Positions 1 through 6,130 of a DNA stretch of 9,719 bases are shown here, in pieces (the first letter of the stretch is position 1; the number at the start of each line of letters is the position of its first letter). The notes beneath the pieces were generated by a model that saw nothing but the letters and a program-made list of their open reading frames with translations, ran no database searches and was not told where the DNA came from. The stretch comes from Chloroflexota bacterium (GTDB taxonomy: Bacteria > Chloroflexota > Anaerolineae > B4-G1). A program made the translations under genes and the position numbers. The stretch is from the NCBI GenBank assembly GCA_003648085.1, contig QMOC01000047.1, positions 1-9,719 of the forward strand, read 5' to 3'.

Positions 1-488
1 CGGGACTGCGGCTCTCAACGCCTCGGGTGCTTCCCCCCACGCCGACCCCCCTGCCGGACGACGCGACGACCGGAGCCCGCATTCGTGCCCGGGGGTACTT
101 GATCGTCGGTGTGCGCTACGATCTGCAACCCTTCGGCTACATCACCGATGAGGGGGAGGTGGCCGGCTTCGACGTGGACCTGGGGCGCGAGTTGGCCCGC
201 CGCTGGCTGGGGGATGCCGAGGCCGTCCAATTCCGCCAGGTGCGCTCCGATACCGCCATCGAACACCTCCTGGCCGGCGACGTGGACATCGTCATCGCGG
301 CCCTTACCCATACGCAGGATCGGGAAGCGGGGGCCGATTTCAGCCTGCCGTACTTCATAGACGGCCAGGCGCTGCTGGTACGCGCAGCCGACGCAACTGC
401 CATCGGTGGCCCGATGGATTTAGAGGGGCGACCGGTGGGAGTCGTGGCGTGGGGGGAAGCACCCGAGGCGTTGAGAGCCGCAGTCCCG
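1..488. repeat. Exact 43-bp inverted repeat (1-43 and 446-488)
   Basis: Bases 1-43 are the exact reverse complement of 446-488, and the match stops abruptly at base 44/445. One arm is flush with the window edge, so it may extend further left. The internal arm lies in the middle of the solute-binding module, where it codes for conserved-looking protein. A genuine 43-bp inverted repeat inside one coding region is unlikely, and a fold-back chimera at a contig end is a simple explanation. Confidence 0.9.
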
Positions 489-1646
489 TTCACCCCCACG
501 CTCCAATTCTACGACCGCTTCGACGCAGCGGTGGCGGCGCTGGGCCGAGGGGAAGTGGACGCCGTGGCCGACCTGCGCCGCCGCCTTTTCTGGGGGAGGC
601 GCATGCTTGCCGATATGGAGACGGACATCGTCGGGCAATACACGGCGGCTCCGCTGGCGCTTGCCTTCCCGCAAAAGGATCCCTTCTTCGCCGACCTGGT
701 CAACCTAACCTTCCAGGAGATGATCGCTGATGGCACCTACGCGGAATTGTACGCCCGCTGGTTCGCGCCGGAGTCACCGCCGGTAGTTGAGCATTGGCCC
801 GGCGATGAGGTCCCCACCCTGACAGACACTCCCGCCGTGGTGGACGTGCCCGACACCATCGCCGCCATCCAGTCGCGGGGCCGGCTGGCCGTGGCGGTGG
901 CATCCGACCGCGCCCCCTTCGCCTACGCGGACACAACCGGCGCGCCGGCCGGCTACGAGGTCGGTCTGGCACTGCTGATGGCCGAGCGCTGGCTGGGTGA
1001 CGTCACGGCGGCGGACTTTACACTCGTGCCGGTCGAGACGGGGAAGCAGATGCTGCGCACCGGTCAGGCCGACCTGCTGGTGGGCGGGTTGCCCCACACC
1101 CGCGCTGCCGAGTTGGAACTGGACTTCAGCCTGACGACCTACGTGGCGGGTGAGGGACTGCTGGTGCGGGCGGGGACGCCGATAACCGACGTGACGAGCC
1201 TGAACGGGCAGCAGGTAGCGGTAGTCGAGGGGAGCGGGAGCAGGGAAGTGCTGCTCGCGGCGGCACGGGAGGCGGGCGTTTCGCTGACGGTGCTGCCACG
1301 GCCGACGTTGGAGGCCGCCATCGCGCTGCTGGAAGAGGGATACGTGGTGGCAGTGGCTGGCGAGCGGGCCGACCTGCTGGGACCGGCCTACGCCACACCG
1401 GGCCTGGGCGTGCTCCCGTTGCGGCTGACCCAGGTGCCGTTGGCGCTGGGGCTTCCCCCAGGTGACTCCGCCTTCCGTGACCTGGTCAACCTGACATTGC
1501 AGGCAATGAAAGCGGAAGGGCAGTTCGACGCCCTCTACGCCACCTGGTTCGACGACGCCCCCCCTGCACTGGAGGCCTGGCCTGGCGCGCCCTACCGGGC
1601 CCTGAGGCTGGAGATCACCGCGCCGGAAGAAGCCGCGCCGCCGTAA
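1..1646 (+). CDS. Exported protein with two tandem solute-binding (SBP_bac_3-like) modules, 5' truncated
   Basis: The frame is open to the left edge, so the true start lies outside the window. A GTG at 27 has no ribosome site and is probably not the start. Residues here are counted from that GTG (539 aa). A short Thr-Pro linker (TPTPLP) precedes two modules of the family 3 solute-binding fold, roughly residues 16-246 and 277-508. Both end in a matching signature (YARWFAPES and YATWFDDAP, each followed by a Trp-Pro-Gly). Module 1 has the family hallmarks GFDVDL, a likely carboxylate-binding Arg99 before DFS, and Asp182 in the hinge-side motif. Module 2 has Gly, Ala and Gly at the three aligned places, so its pocket looks degenerate. 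The N-terminus is probably a signal peptide or lipoprotein region outside the window. It would act outside the membrane in binding amino acids or similar small solutes. No ABC permease or ATPase gene is visible beside it. The fold call is firm; the ligand is unknown. Confidence 0.85.
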   Translation, partial: GLRLSTPRVLPPTPTPLPDDATTGARIRARGYLIVGVRYDLQPFGYITDEGEVAGFDVDLGRELARRWLGDAEAVQFRQVRSDTAIEHLLAGDVDIVIAALTHTQDREAGADFSLPYFIDGQALLVRAADATAIGGPMDLEGRPVGVVAWGEAPEALRAAVPFTPTLQFYDRFDAAVAALGRGEVDAVADLRRRLFWGRRMLADMETDIVGQYTAAPLALAFPQKDPFFADLVNLTFQEMIADGTYAELYARWFAPESPPVVEHWPGDEVPTLTDTPAVVDVPDTIAAIQSRGRLAVAVASDRAPFAYADTTGAPAGYEVGLALLMAERWLGDVTAADFTLVPVETGKQMLRTGQADLLVGGLPHTRAAELELDFSLTTYVAGEGLLVRAGTPITDVTSLNGQQVAVVEGSGSREVLLAAAREAGVSLTVLPRPTLEAAIALLEEGYVVAVAGERADLLGPAYATPGLGVLPLRLTQVPLALGLPPGDSAFRDLVNLTLQAMKAEGQFDALYATWFDDAPPALEAWPGAPYRALRLEITAPEEAAPP

Positions 1647-1658
1647 TCAGTTTTATCC

Positions 1659-1859
1659 TCACTCCGTTGTAGTCTCCGCTTCCTGGCGGGGCCGGAAGCG
1701 TCGTATATCCTTGACAGGCACCTTGATCTGGTGCCGGCACTTGGGACAGTCCACGGCGTAGTGTTTGGCCTGAGTCCGCTCCACTTCCTCTAATGCGGCC
1801 GCCACTGCCTCACGACTCAGAGTGAACATATAGCCGCAGCGTTGACACCTGACTTGCAT
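1659..1859 (-). CDS. Small zinc-ribbon protein (66 aa)
   Basis: The protein has two CxxC pairs (Cys5/Cys8 and Cys38/Cys41) separated by a short, probably helical segment of charged residues (residues 15-33). This is the pattern of a zinc-ribbon or rubredoxin-like metal site of the MJ0042/FmdB general type. The C-terminus is basic and then acidic (DIRRFRPRQE, then TTTE). I chose the ATG at 1859 because AGGGAGG lies about 8 nt upstream; a GTG at 1892 would add 11 residues but has no such site. The gene lies 37 nt downstream of the EamA transporter gene on the same strand, so the two are probably cotranscribed. It converges on the solute-binding gene with only 12 bp between the stops. The function is unknown; nucleic-acid binding or protein-protein contact is possible but not shown. 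Confidence 0.75.
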   Translation of the reverse strand: MQVRCQRCGYMFTLSREAVAAALEEVERTQAKHYAVDCPKCRHQIKVPVKDIRRFRPRQEAETTTE

Positions 1860-1896
1860 CGTTCTATCCTCCCTGTTCCCGGTTATTCCCACGCTC

Positions 1897-2838
1897 CTAT
1901 TGTAGCCCGCTTGGGTCGAGTGGGCAAGGTGATGCTGCCGCCGCCAGACGCTCGGCGTGGGAGGCGATAGCGATGCCTACCAGAATCAACGCCCCACCGA
2001 CCACAGCCCAGAGCGACGGCTGCTCCTTCAATAACCACCACGCCAGCAGCGTGGAGCCGATTGGTTCCCCCAGCGTGGCGATAGTGACGTAAGTCGCCGA
2101 GAGATAGCGCAGCGCCCAGTTCAGTGACGAATGGCCCAGAATCTGCGGTCCTAACGCCATCAGCAGCAGCGAAACCCAGGTCTGGGTTCGCTGAGGGATC
2201 CTGGGGAAGCCAGAGAGTAGCATAGCGATCATTAAGACCAGGGCGGCGGTGCCGTAGACAGGGAACACGTAGGCCAGGAGTGAAAGCCGTGCTCGCAGCC
2301 GTCGCCCGATGAGGAAATAGCCTGCGCCCGCCATTGCGCCCATCAGTGCCAGCACGTCGCCCCATAACCGATGGGTGCCCTCCTCCAGGTCGCCCAGGCC
2401 GATGATTGCGCTTCCGGCCATAGTTATGAGGAGCGCCAAGGTCATCTCTCGCGATAGTCGCTCGCGTAGCAATAGATGGGAGGCCAGCCCGACGAAAATC
2501 GGGCTGGTTGACACGAATACGACGGATGCCGCCACCGAGGTGTAGGCCAGCGATGTGATCCAGGTGGCGAAGTGGAGCGCGAGCAACAGACCGGAAGCCA
2601 GAGCACTGCCCCACTCGCGGCGTGTCAGCGCACGCAACTCAGAGCGATGCCTGAGCAACACAAGCGGGGTCAGCACGAGAGTCGCCAACGTCAGGCGCCA
2701 GGCGGCAACGACCAGGGAGTGGGCCTCGGCCTGAGCCAGGCGGATAAGGATGGCGGCCGTGGAGACGGTTATCACTCCCAACCCCACACCCAGATACGGG
2801 CGAAAATCTCTATCGTGATCGGAGGGATGAATTATCAT
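1897..2838 (-). CDS. EamA/DMT-family membrane transporter (313 aa)
   Basis: The protein is highly hydrophobic with about ten predicted transmembrane helices arranged as two EamA repeats, roughly residues 15-148 and 159-292. Each repeat ends with the family pattern: STSPIFVGLASHLLLRERLS in the first, and LGEPIGSTLLAWWLLKE followed by a small-residue-rich helix in the second. Family members (RhaT, YdcZ and RarD relatives) export or import metabolites such as amino acids; the substrate cannot be read from the sequence. I chose the ATG at 2838 because AGGAG lies 4 nt upstream. A TTG at 2892 would add 18 polar residues that do not resemble the family. The C-terminal tail after about residue 294 is short and Ala/Pro-rich. 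The gene diverges from the ferredoxin gene and is followed by the zinc-ribbon gene. Confidence 0.9.
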   Translation of the reverse strand: MIIHPSDHDRDFRPYLGVGLGVITVSTAAILIRLAQAEAHSLVVAAWRLTLATLVLTPLVLLRHRSELRALTRREWGSALASGLLLALHFATWITSLAYTSVAASVVFVSTSPIFVGLASHLLLRERLSREMTLALLITMAGSAIIGLGDLEEGTHRLWGDVLALMGAMAGAGYFLIGRRLRARLSLLAYVFPVYGTAALVLMIAMLLSGFPRIPQRTQTWVSLLLMALGPQILGHSSLNWALRYLSATYVTIATLGEPIGSTLLAWWLLKEQPSLWAVVGGALILVGIAIASHAERLAAAASPCPLDPSGLQ

Positions 2839-2877
2839 TATGCTCCTGTTGATCGAGTTTCGAGGCGCGACAGGTGC

Positions 2878-2905
2878 TTGACAAAGATTCAAATCTGATT
2901 ACAAT
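2878..2905 (+). promoter_or_regulatory. Sigma-70-type promoter for the ferredoxin gene
   Basis: TTGACA (2878-2883) matches the -35 consensus exactly. It is followed after 16 bp by TACAAT (2900-2905), which differs from the -10 consensus by one base. Transcription would start near 2912, giving a leader of about 68 nt. The leader contains a small inverted repeat, ACCGAC (2925-2930) and GTCGGT (2941-2946), with a 10-nt loop. Confidence 0.75.
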
Positions 2906-2979
2906 GAAGACTGTCTCTTGAACAACCGACTTTGCCAATGGTCGGTGAGTCAAAATCATCATAACTATGGAGGCAAAAA

Positions 2980-3246
2980 ATGGCATACGTAATCACCAGT
3001 AAGTGCGAGCGTTGTGGTTCTTGCGCGGAGGTCTGCCCATCCGATGCTATCTTCTTCGTCGAAGATGACCCCGATTGGCCGACCTATTACATCTACCCTG
3101 AGAACTGCATAGATTGCGCGGCCTGCGAGGCAGAGTGTGAACAAGAAGCCATTTACTTCGAGGATGACGTGCCCGATGAGTACGCAGACGCCATCCAGAA
3201 GAACATTGATTTCTTCGAAAGCGGGCCGGGCAAAGACCTCGTGTAG
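2980..3246 (+). CDS. 2[4Fe-4S] ferredoxin (88 aa)
   Basis: This is a small electron carrier of the bacterial 2[4Fe-4S] type. Cluster motif 1 is C9-x2-C12-x2-C15-x3-C19-P. Motif 2 is C43-x2-C46-x2-C49-x3-C53, followed by Glu rather than the usual Pro. The segment between the motifs (residues 24-42) is longer than in clostridial ferredoxins and rich in acidic and aromatic residues, as in the long-linker ferredoxins of many soil and phototrophic bacteria. The tail (residues 59-88) is acidic. The start is supported by GGAGG at 2969-2973, 6 nt upstream of the ATG. It appears to be a single-gene unit with a strong promoter and a hairpin after its stop. Its redox partner is not visible; the flanking genes are a transporter and a surface protein. 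Confidence 0.95.
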   Translation: MAYVITSKCERCGSCAEVCPSDAIFFVEDDPDWPTYYIYPENCIDCAACEAECEQEAIYFEDDVPDEYADAIQKNIDFFESGPGKDLV

Positions 3247-3270
3247 TTCGTAATACAACGCAATGGACGG

Positions 3271-3306
3271 AGGGCCGGTGCCACTACCCCTAGTGGAACC
3301 GGCCTT
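3271..3306 (+). terminator. Hairpin terminator after the ferredoxin gene
   Basis: GGCCGGT (3273-3279) and CCACTA (3281-3286) pair with TAGTGG (3291-3296) and ACCGGCC (3298-3304), with one G/A mismatch and a CCCC loop. An outer A-T and a G-T pair extend the stem. There is no T-tract after it, so it may stop transcription weakly or mainly protect the 3' end. Confidence 0.65.
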
Positions 3307-3333
3307 GCCGTATCAGGTGGCTAGGAGAGACTT

Positions 3334-4389
3334 ATGGCCCGCTATCGGGGCGCATTGTTGGGGATGGTTGTGCTGACACTGGGCATCGTCGGGTTGTCAG
3401 TCCCCTCACCTCGTACCCTGCAACTCTGGCCCGACCGCAACGCAGGCGTGACATCTGGGCTATTGGAGGGTGTATCGGCCCCCATTGACCTGCAGATGCT
3501 TCCCTTCGGCGTATGCCACACCGACACCGGTGATGTTGTGCAGGCACGCACCTACCTGCACTTCCCGCTCGACGTGTTCCCACCGGGTACTGAAATACTG
3601 CATGCCACGTTGTACGTGTACGTGGACGGCGTCTCGGACACGGGAGAGGCGACATTCGGTACGTATCGCGTCCTCGAACCGTGGGGAGAGGATGGCTGGG
3701 GCAGTGATCCGGCCGCCTGGCCCGCGCTCCTCACTGCGCCCATCGCTGTTACGGCAGCCCGCTTCGACGTGGTGACCCCGACGCTGCCGGGATCTGCCCC
3801 CGTATCCACCCCCACGTCGATCTTGGCGCCGGCTACCACGCCGACCACAACGCTTACACCCACAGCCACACCGACCGCAACGCTCACACCGACGGCCACG
3901 CCAACCACAACACTCACGCCCACAGCCACACCGACCGCAACGCTCACACCGACGGCCACGCCAACCACAACACTCACGCCCACAGCCACGCCGACCCCCT
4001 CCTCGACGCCCGCCGCGCCGGCTGTGATGCTCGCACAGGTGACGGGGACCTGGCTCACGTGGGATGTAACCGCACTGATGCGGGCCTGGCAGGCAGGAGA
4101 AGTACCCAACCACGGACTGGCACTGGCTCCCGCACCTAACCCCGACGCTGACCCGGAGACGGCGGGGGACCTGCTCGTGGCGCGTTGGCTCGCCGCCGCT
4201 GACCCCGATACAAGACCCCACCTTATTGTCGCATTTGAGGTGCATCCAGTCACACCCACACCCACGTCCACGCCTGCACCGCTCCTTCCACCGGCCGGAA
4301 ACACCGTGGAGTGGGAGGGTGTCGGATTGCTGCTCATCGGAGCGACGCTGCTGATTCTGGGGCTGGCCGGGCGACGAAAGCAAGGATAA
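3334..4389 (+). CDS. Surface protein with DNRLRE-like domain split by a Thr/Pro repeat (351 aa)
   Basis: An N-terminal hydrophobic segment (about residues 7-23) acts as a signal or anchor. The first half of a DNRLRE-type beta domain follows, about residues 68-145 (ARTYLHFPLD, then ATLYVYVDG, then TYRVLEPWGEDGW). A Thr/Pro/Ala repeat fills about 146-229. The second half of the domain, about 231-303, contains WLTWDVTALMRAWQAGE, HGLALAP and RPHLIVAFE. A short Pro-rich linker leads to a C-terminal transmembrane helix (about 328-346) and a basic tail (GRRKQG), which suggests attachment to the cell envelope. AGGAG at 3323-3327 supports the start, and the gene follows the ferredoxin terminator. DNRLRE domains occur in exported proteins, often near carbohydrate-acting modules; the molecular role is not known. 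The domain call rests on characteristic blocks, not a database search. Confidence 0.75.
   Translation: MARYRGALLGMVVLTLGIVGLSVPSPRTLQLWPDRNAGVTSGLLEGVSAPIDLQMLPFGVCHTDTGDVVQARTYLHFPLDVFPPGTEILHATLYVYVDGVSDTGEATFGTYRVLEPWGEDGWGSDPAAWPALLTAPIAVTAARFDVVTPTLPGSAPVSTPTSILAPATTPTTTLTPTATPTATLTPTATPTTTLTPTATPTATLTPTATPTTTLTPTATPTPSSTPAAPAVMLAQVTGTWLTWDVTALMRAWQAGEVPNHGLALAPAPNPDADPETAGDLLVARWLAAADPDTRPHLIVAFEVHPVTPTPTSTPAPLLPPAGNTVEWEGVGLLLIGATLLILGLAGRRKQG
3838..3990 (+). repeat. 60-bp in-frame tandem repeat coding Thr/Pro/Ala
   Basis: Two full 60-bp units (3838-3897 and 3898-3957) and a partial third (from 3958, diverging after about 32 bases) encode alternating TPTTTLTPTA and TPTATLTPTA blocks. 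The second half of unit 1 is identical to the second half of unit 2, and the first 32 bases of units 2 and 3 are identical. This indicates recent duplication or homogenisation. The unit is itself built from 30-bp half units, so copy number may vary between strains. Confidence 0.9.
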
Positions 4390-4423
4390 TGTGGGTCTGG
4401 CTAATAGGTAACAGCAATTTTTC

Positions 4424-5068
4424 TCACCGGTTCTCCAAGCGGAACCCGTGCCCCCGCACAGTGACGATGTAGCGATGGTCCGGGTCCACGGCCGAGATGC
4501 GCTCGCGCAGGCGGCGCACCAGCGCGTCAATCGCCTGCTCGGAGACGCCCATCGCTGCCTCCTCCGGCCACACAGCCTCCACGATCGCGTCCCGCGAAAC
4601 GACCTCACCCTCGTGATCGAGCAGCAACTCCAACAGCCGATACTGAGCCACGGATAGGGGCGGGATCAACTCGTGCCCGCCGATAAACACCCGTCTGGCG
4701 GCCTGGTCAATCCGCAATCCCCGGTGGGGCCCGGTTAACTCCAACGGCAATGTCGCGTCGGCACCCACAAAGCCCATCTTGACGCACAAGGCAATCTGTA
4801 TCTCGTCCCCATCCTTGAGACGGTACGGCTTATCGCGCACTTCCTGTCCGTTGACGCGAGTGCCGTTCTTGCTCCCCAGGTCGCGCAGCAGATAACCCTC
4901 AGCGTCCCGTTCAATCCGGGCATGGTGACGCGAGACCTGTCGTTCCGGCAGCACGATGTCGCAATCTGACCCCCGCCCGATGGTCACCTGATCCTGATCA
5001 AGAACCCATCGCTGTCCTTCCAGTTCTCCTTCATATACAATAAGCATTGGCATATCCTGCTGTGTCAT
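4424..5068 (-). CDS. FHA-domain transcriptional regulator with OmpR/PhoB-type winged helix (214 aa)
   Basis: Residues about 8-100 form a forkhead-associated domain with the phosphothreonine-binding set visible: GRGSD (31-35), SRHH (46-49) and SKNGTRVNG (66-74). Residues about 127-213 are a Trans_reg_C winged helix: LSVAQYRLLELLLDHEGEVV, then VWPEE, then the recognition-helix region SEQAIDALVRRLRERI and the wing RYIVTVRGHGFRL. It should bind DNA through the C-terminus and a phosphothreonine partner through the N-terminus. I chose the ATG at 5068 because AAGGAGG lies about 4 nt upstream; the frame extends to 5194 but that extension would overlap the kinase gene. It is divergent from a Ser/Thr kinase gene with 73 bp between the starts. 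Mycobacterial EmbR, whose FHA domain binds the kinase PknH, is a functional precedent, but its domain order is reversed and it carries an extra BTAD domain. Confidence 0.92.
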   Translation of the reverse strand: MTQQDMPMLIVYEGELEGQRWVLDQDQVTIGRGSDCDIVLPERQVSRHHARIERDAEGYLLRDLGSKNGTRVNGQEVRDKPYRLKDGDEIQIALCVKMGFVGADATLPLELTGPHRGLRIDQAARRVFIGGHELIPPLSVAQYRLLELLLDHEGEVVSRDAIVEAVWPEEAAMGVSEQAIDALVRRLRERISAVDPDHRYIVTVRGHGFRLENR

Positions 5069-5077
5069 CCCGCCTCC

Positions 5078-5106
5078 TTGACAGAATAGCCCTTCTCGCT
5101 TATGAT
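5078..5106 (+). promoter_or_regulatory. Sigma-70-type promoter for the kinase gene
   Basis: TTGACA (5078-5083), a 17-bp spacer and TATGAT (5101-5106) make a nearly perfect promoter with a start near 5113. The -35 box overlaps the ribosome-binding site of the divergent FHA gene, so the two genes share a very compact control region. I see no clear promoter for the FHA gene itself. Confidence 0.75.
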
Positions 5107-5141
5107 TGAATACAACCGCAACGGAGTGAAGAAGAGATACC

Positions 5142-6125
5142 GTGGCCCGCTTACTCGCACCTGGGACCGTCCTGCGTGGACGGTACAAAATCATTGCCCC
5201 TGTCGGTCAAGGGGGTATGGGCGCAGTATACCGCGCCGAGGACCTGCGCCTGGAAGGCCGCATCTGTGCCATCAAGGAAGTTTGCCCGGACCCCGACGCT
5301 ACGCCGGAGGCGCTGGCTCAATCCCGGGAGCAGTTTCGCCGCGAGGCCTCCACCCTGGCGCGGCTGGACCACCCTAACCTCCCCAAAGTCTCTGATACGT
5401 TCACTGAGGGAGGACGCGAGTACCTGGTGATGGACTTCGTTGGCGGGCAGGACTTGCGTCACCTGATGGAGAGGAAACGGCAACAGGGACAGTTCCTCGA
5501 CGAACGGAAAGTGCTACAGTGGGCCGATCAGTTGTGTGATGCGTTGGAATACCTCCACAGCCAGAACCCCCCCGTGCTTCATCGTGACATCAAGCCGGCC
5601 AATATCAAATTGACCCCCGGCGGGGTGATTAAATTGGTAGACTTCGGGCTGGTCAAACTGCTGGCGACGGACGATTCCCGCACCATCACCATACTGCAGG
5701 GCCGGGGCACCGTCGCCTATACCCCATTGGAGCAGTACGGTGGGGACACGGGACACACCGACGCTCGTTCCGATATTTACTCACTGGGCGCCACGCTCTA
5801 CCACCTGTTGACCAATCAGCCTCCGGCGGATGCCAAGCAGCGTTTCCTCAACCCCGACGCACTCGTGCCCCCGCGAGCGATCAACCCGCGCATCTCCCCC
5901 GCCACGGAGCATGCCATCCTGGCGGCCATCGCTATGCACCCCAATCAGCGTCCGCCGGACGTAGCGATATTTCGTGAGATGCTACACGCCAGTTCGCTGC
6001 CCTCCTCATTGCTTCCCCTGGTTCCTGCGCCTGGTGAATGGCATCGGGCGGTGGTCGAAAATCGAGGGCTGCTGGCATTCGCTGCAGTGATGTTCGTCCT
6101 CGCTATTGCAGTGACTCTCCTATAA
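5142..6125 (+). CDS. Membrane-anchored Hanks-type Ser/Thr protein kinase (327 aa)
   Basis: This is a complete kinase domain, about residues 12-283. It has a glycine loop (GQGGMGAVY, 22-30), the ATP lysine Lys45 in AIKE, and a probable helix-C Glu68. The catalytic loop is [11 protein letters not shown] (148-158) with Asp150, Lys152 and Asn155, followed by DFG at 167-169. The activation segment has several Ser/Thr residues and PLEQYG in place of APE, and the structural Asp211 and Arg270 are present. After a short Pro-rich linker, one hydrophobic helix (about 309-327) ends the protein, so the kinase domain should be cytoplasmic with no extracellular sensor. The start is GTG at 5142, chosen because the kinase N-terminus follows at once; its ribosome site is weak (AAGAAGAG). 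The divergent FHA regulator is a likely phosphorylation partner. The stop lies 5 bp from the convergent GH3 gene's stop. Confidence 0.95.
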   Translation: MARLLAPGTVLRGRYKIIAPVGQGGMGAVYRAEDLRLEGRICAIKEVCPDPDATPEALAQSREQFRREASTLARLDHPNLPKVSDTFTEGGREYLVMDFVGGQDLRHLMERKRQQGQFLDERKVLQWADQLCDALEYLHSQNPPVLHRDIKPANIKLTPGGVIKLVDFGLVKLLATDDSRTITILQGRGTVAYTPLEQYGGDTGHTDARSDIYSLGATLYHLLTNQPPADAKQRFLNPDALVPPRAINPRISPATEHAILAAIAMHPNQRPPDVAIFREMLHASSLPSSLLPLVPAPGEWHRAVVENRGLLAFAAVMFVLAIAVTLL

Positions 6126-6130
6126 GCCGG

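Noticed and set aside
1883..2614. Second minus-strand frame inside the EamA gene
   Set aside because: It is a +1 shadow of the transporter frame without hydrophobic helices or its own ribosome site.
3838..3990. CRISPR-like array
   Set aside because: The 60-bp units are contiguous, in frame, have no unique spacers and code for a Thr/Pro linker.
4390..4423. Terminator between the convergent DNRLRE and FHA genes
   Set aside because: There is a short T-run (4419 region) but no stable stem before it on either strand.
3460..4608. Long antisense open frames (up to 382 codons) across the Thr/Pro repeat gene
   Set aside because: They are products of high GC and the repeat, give Cys/Arg/Gly- or Val/Gly-rich sequences with no domain, and oppose a gene with a good ribosome site.
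5069..5194. N-terminal extension of the FHA regulator to 5194
   Set aside because: It would overlap the kinase start and promoter and lacks a ribosome site, while the ATG at 5068 has AAGGAGG.
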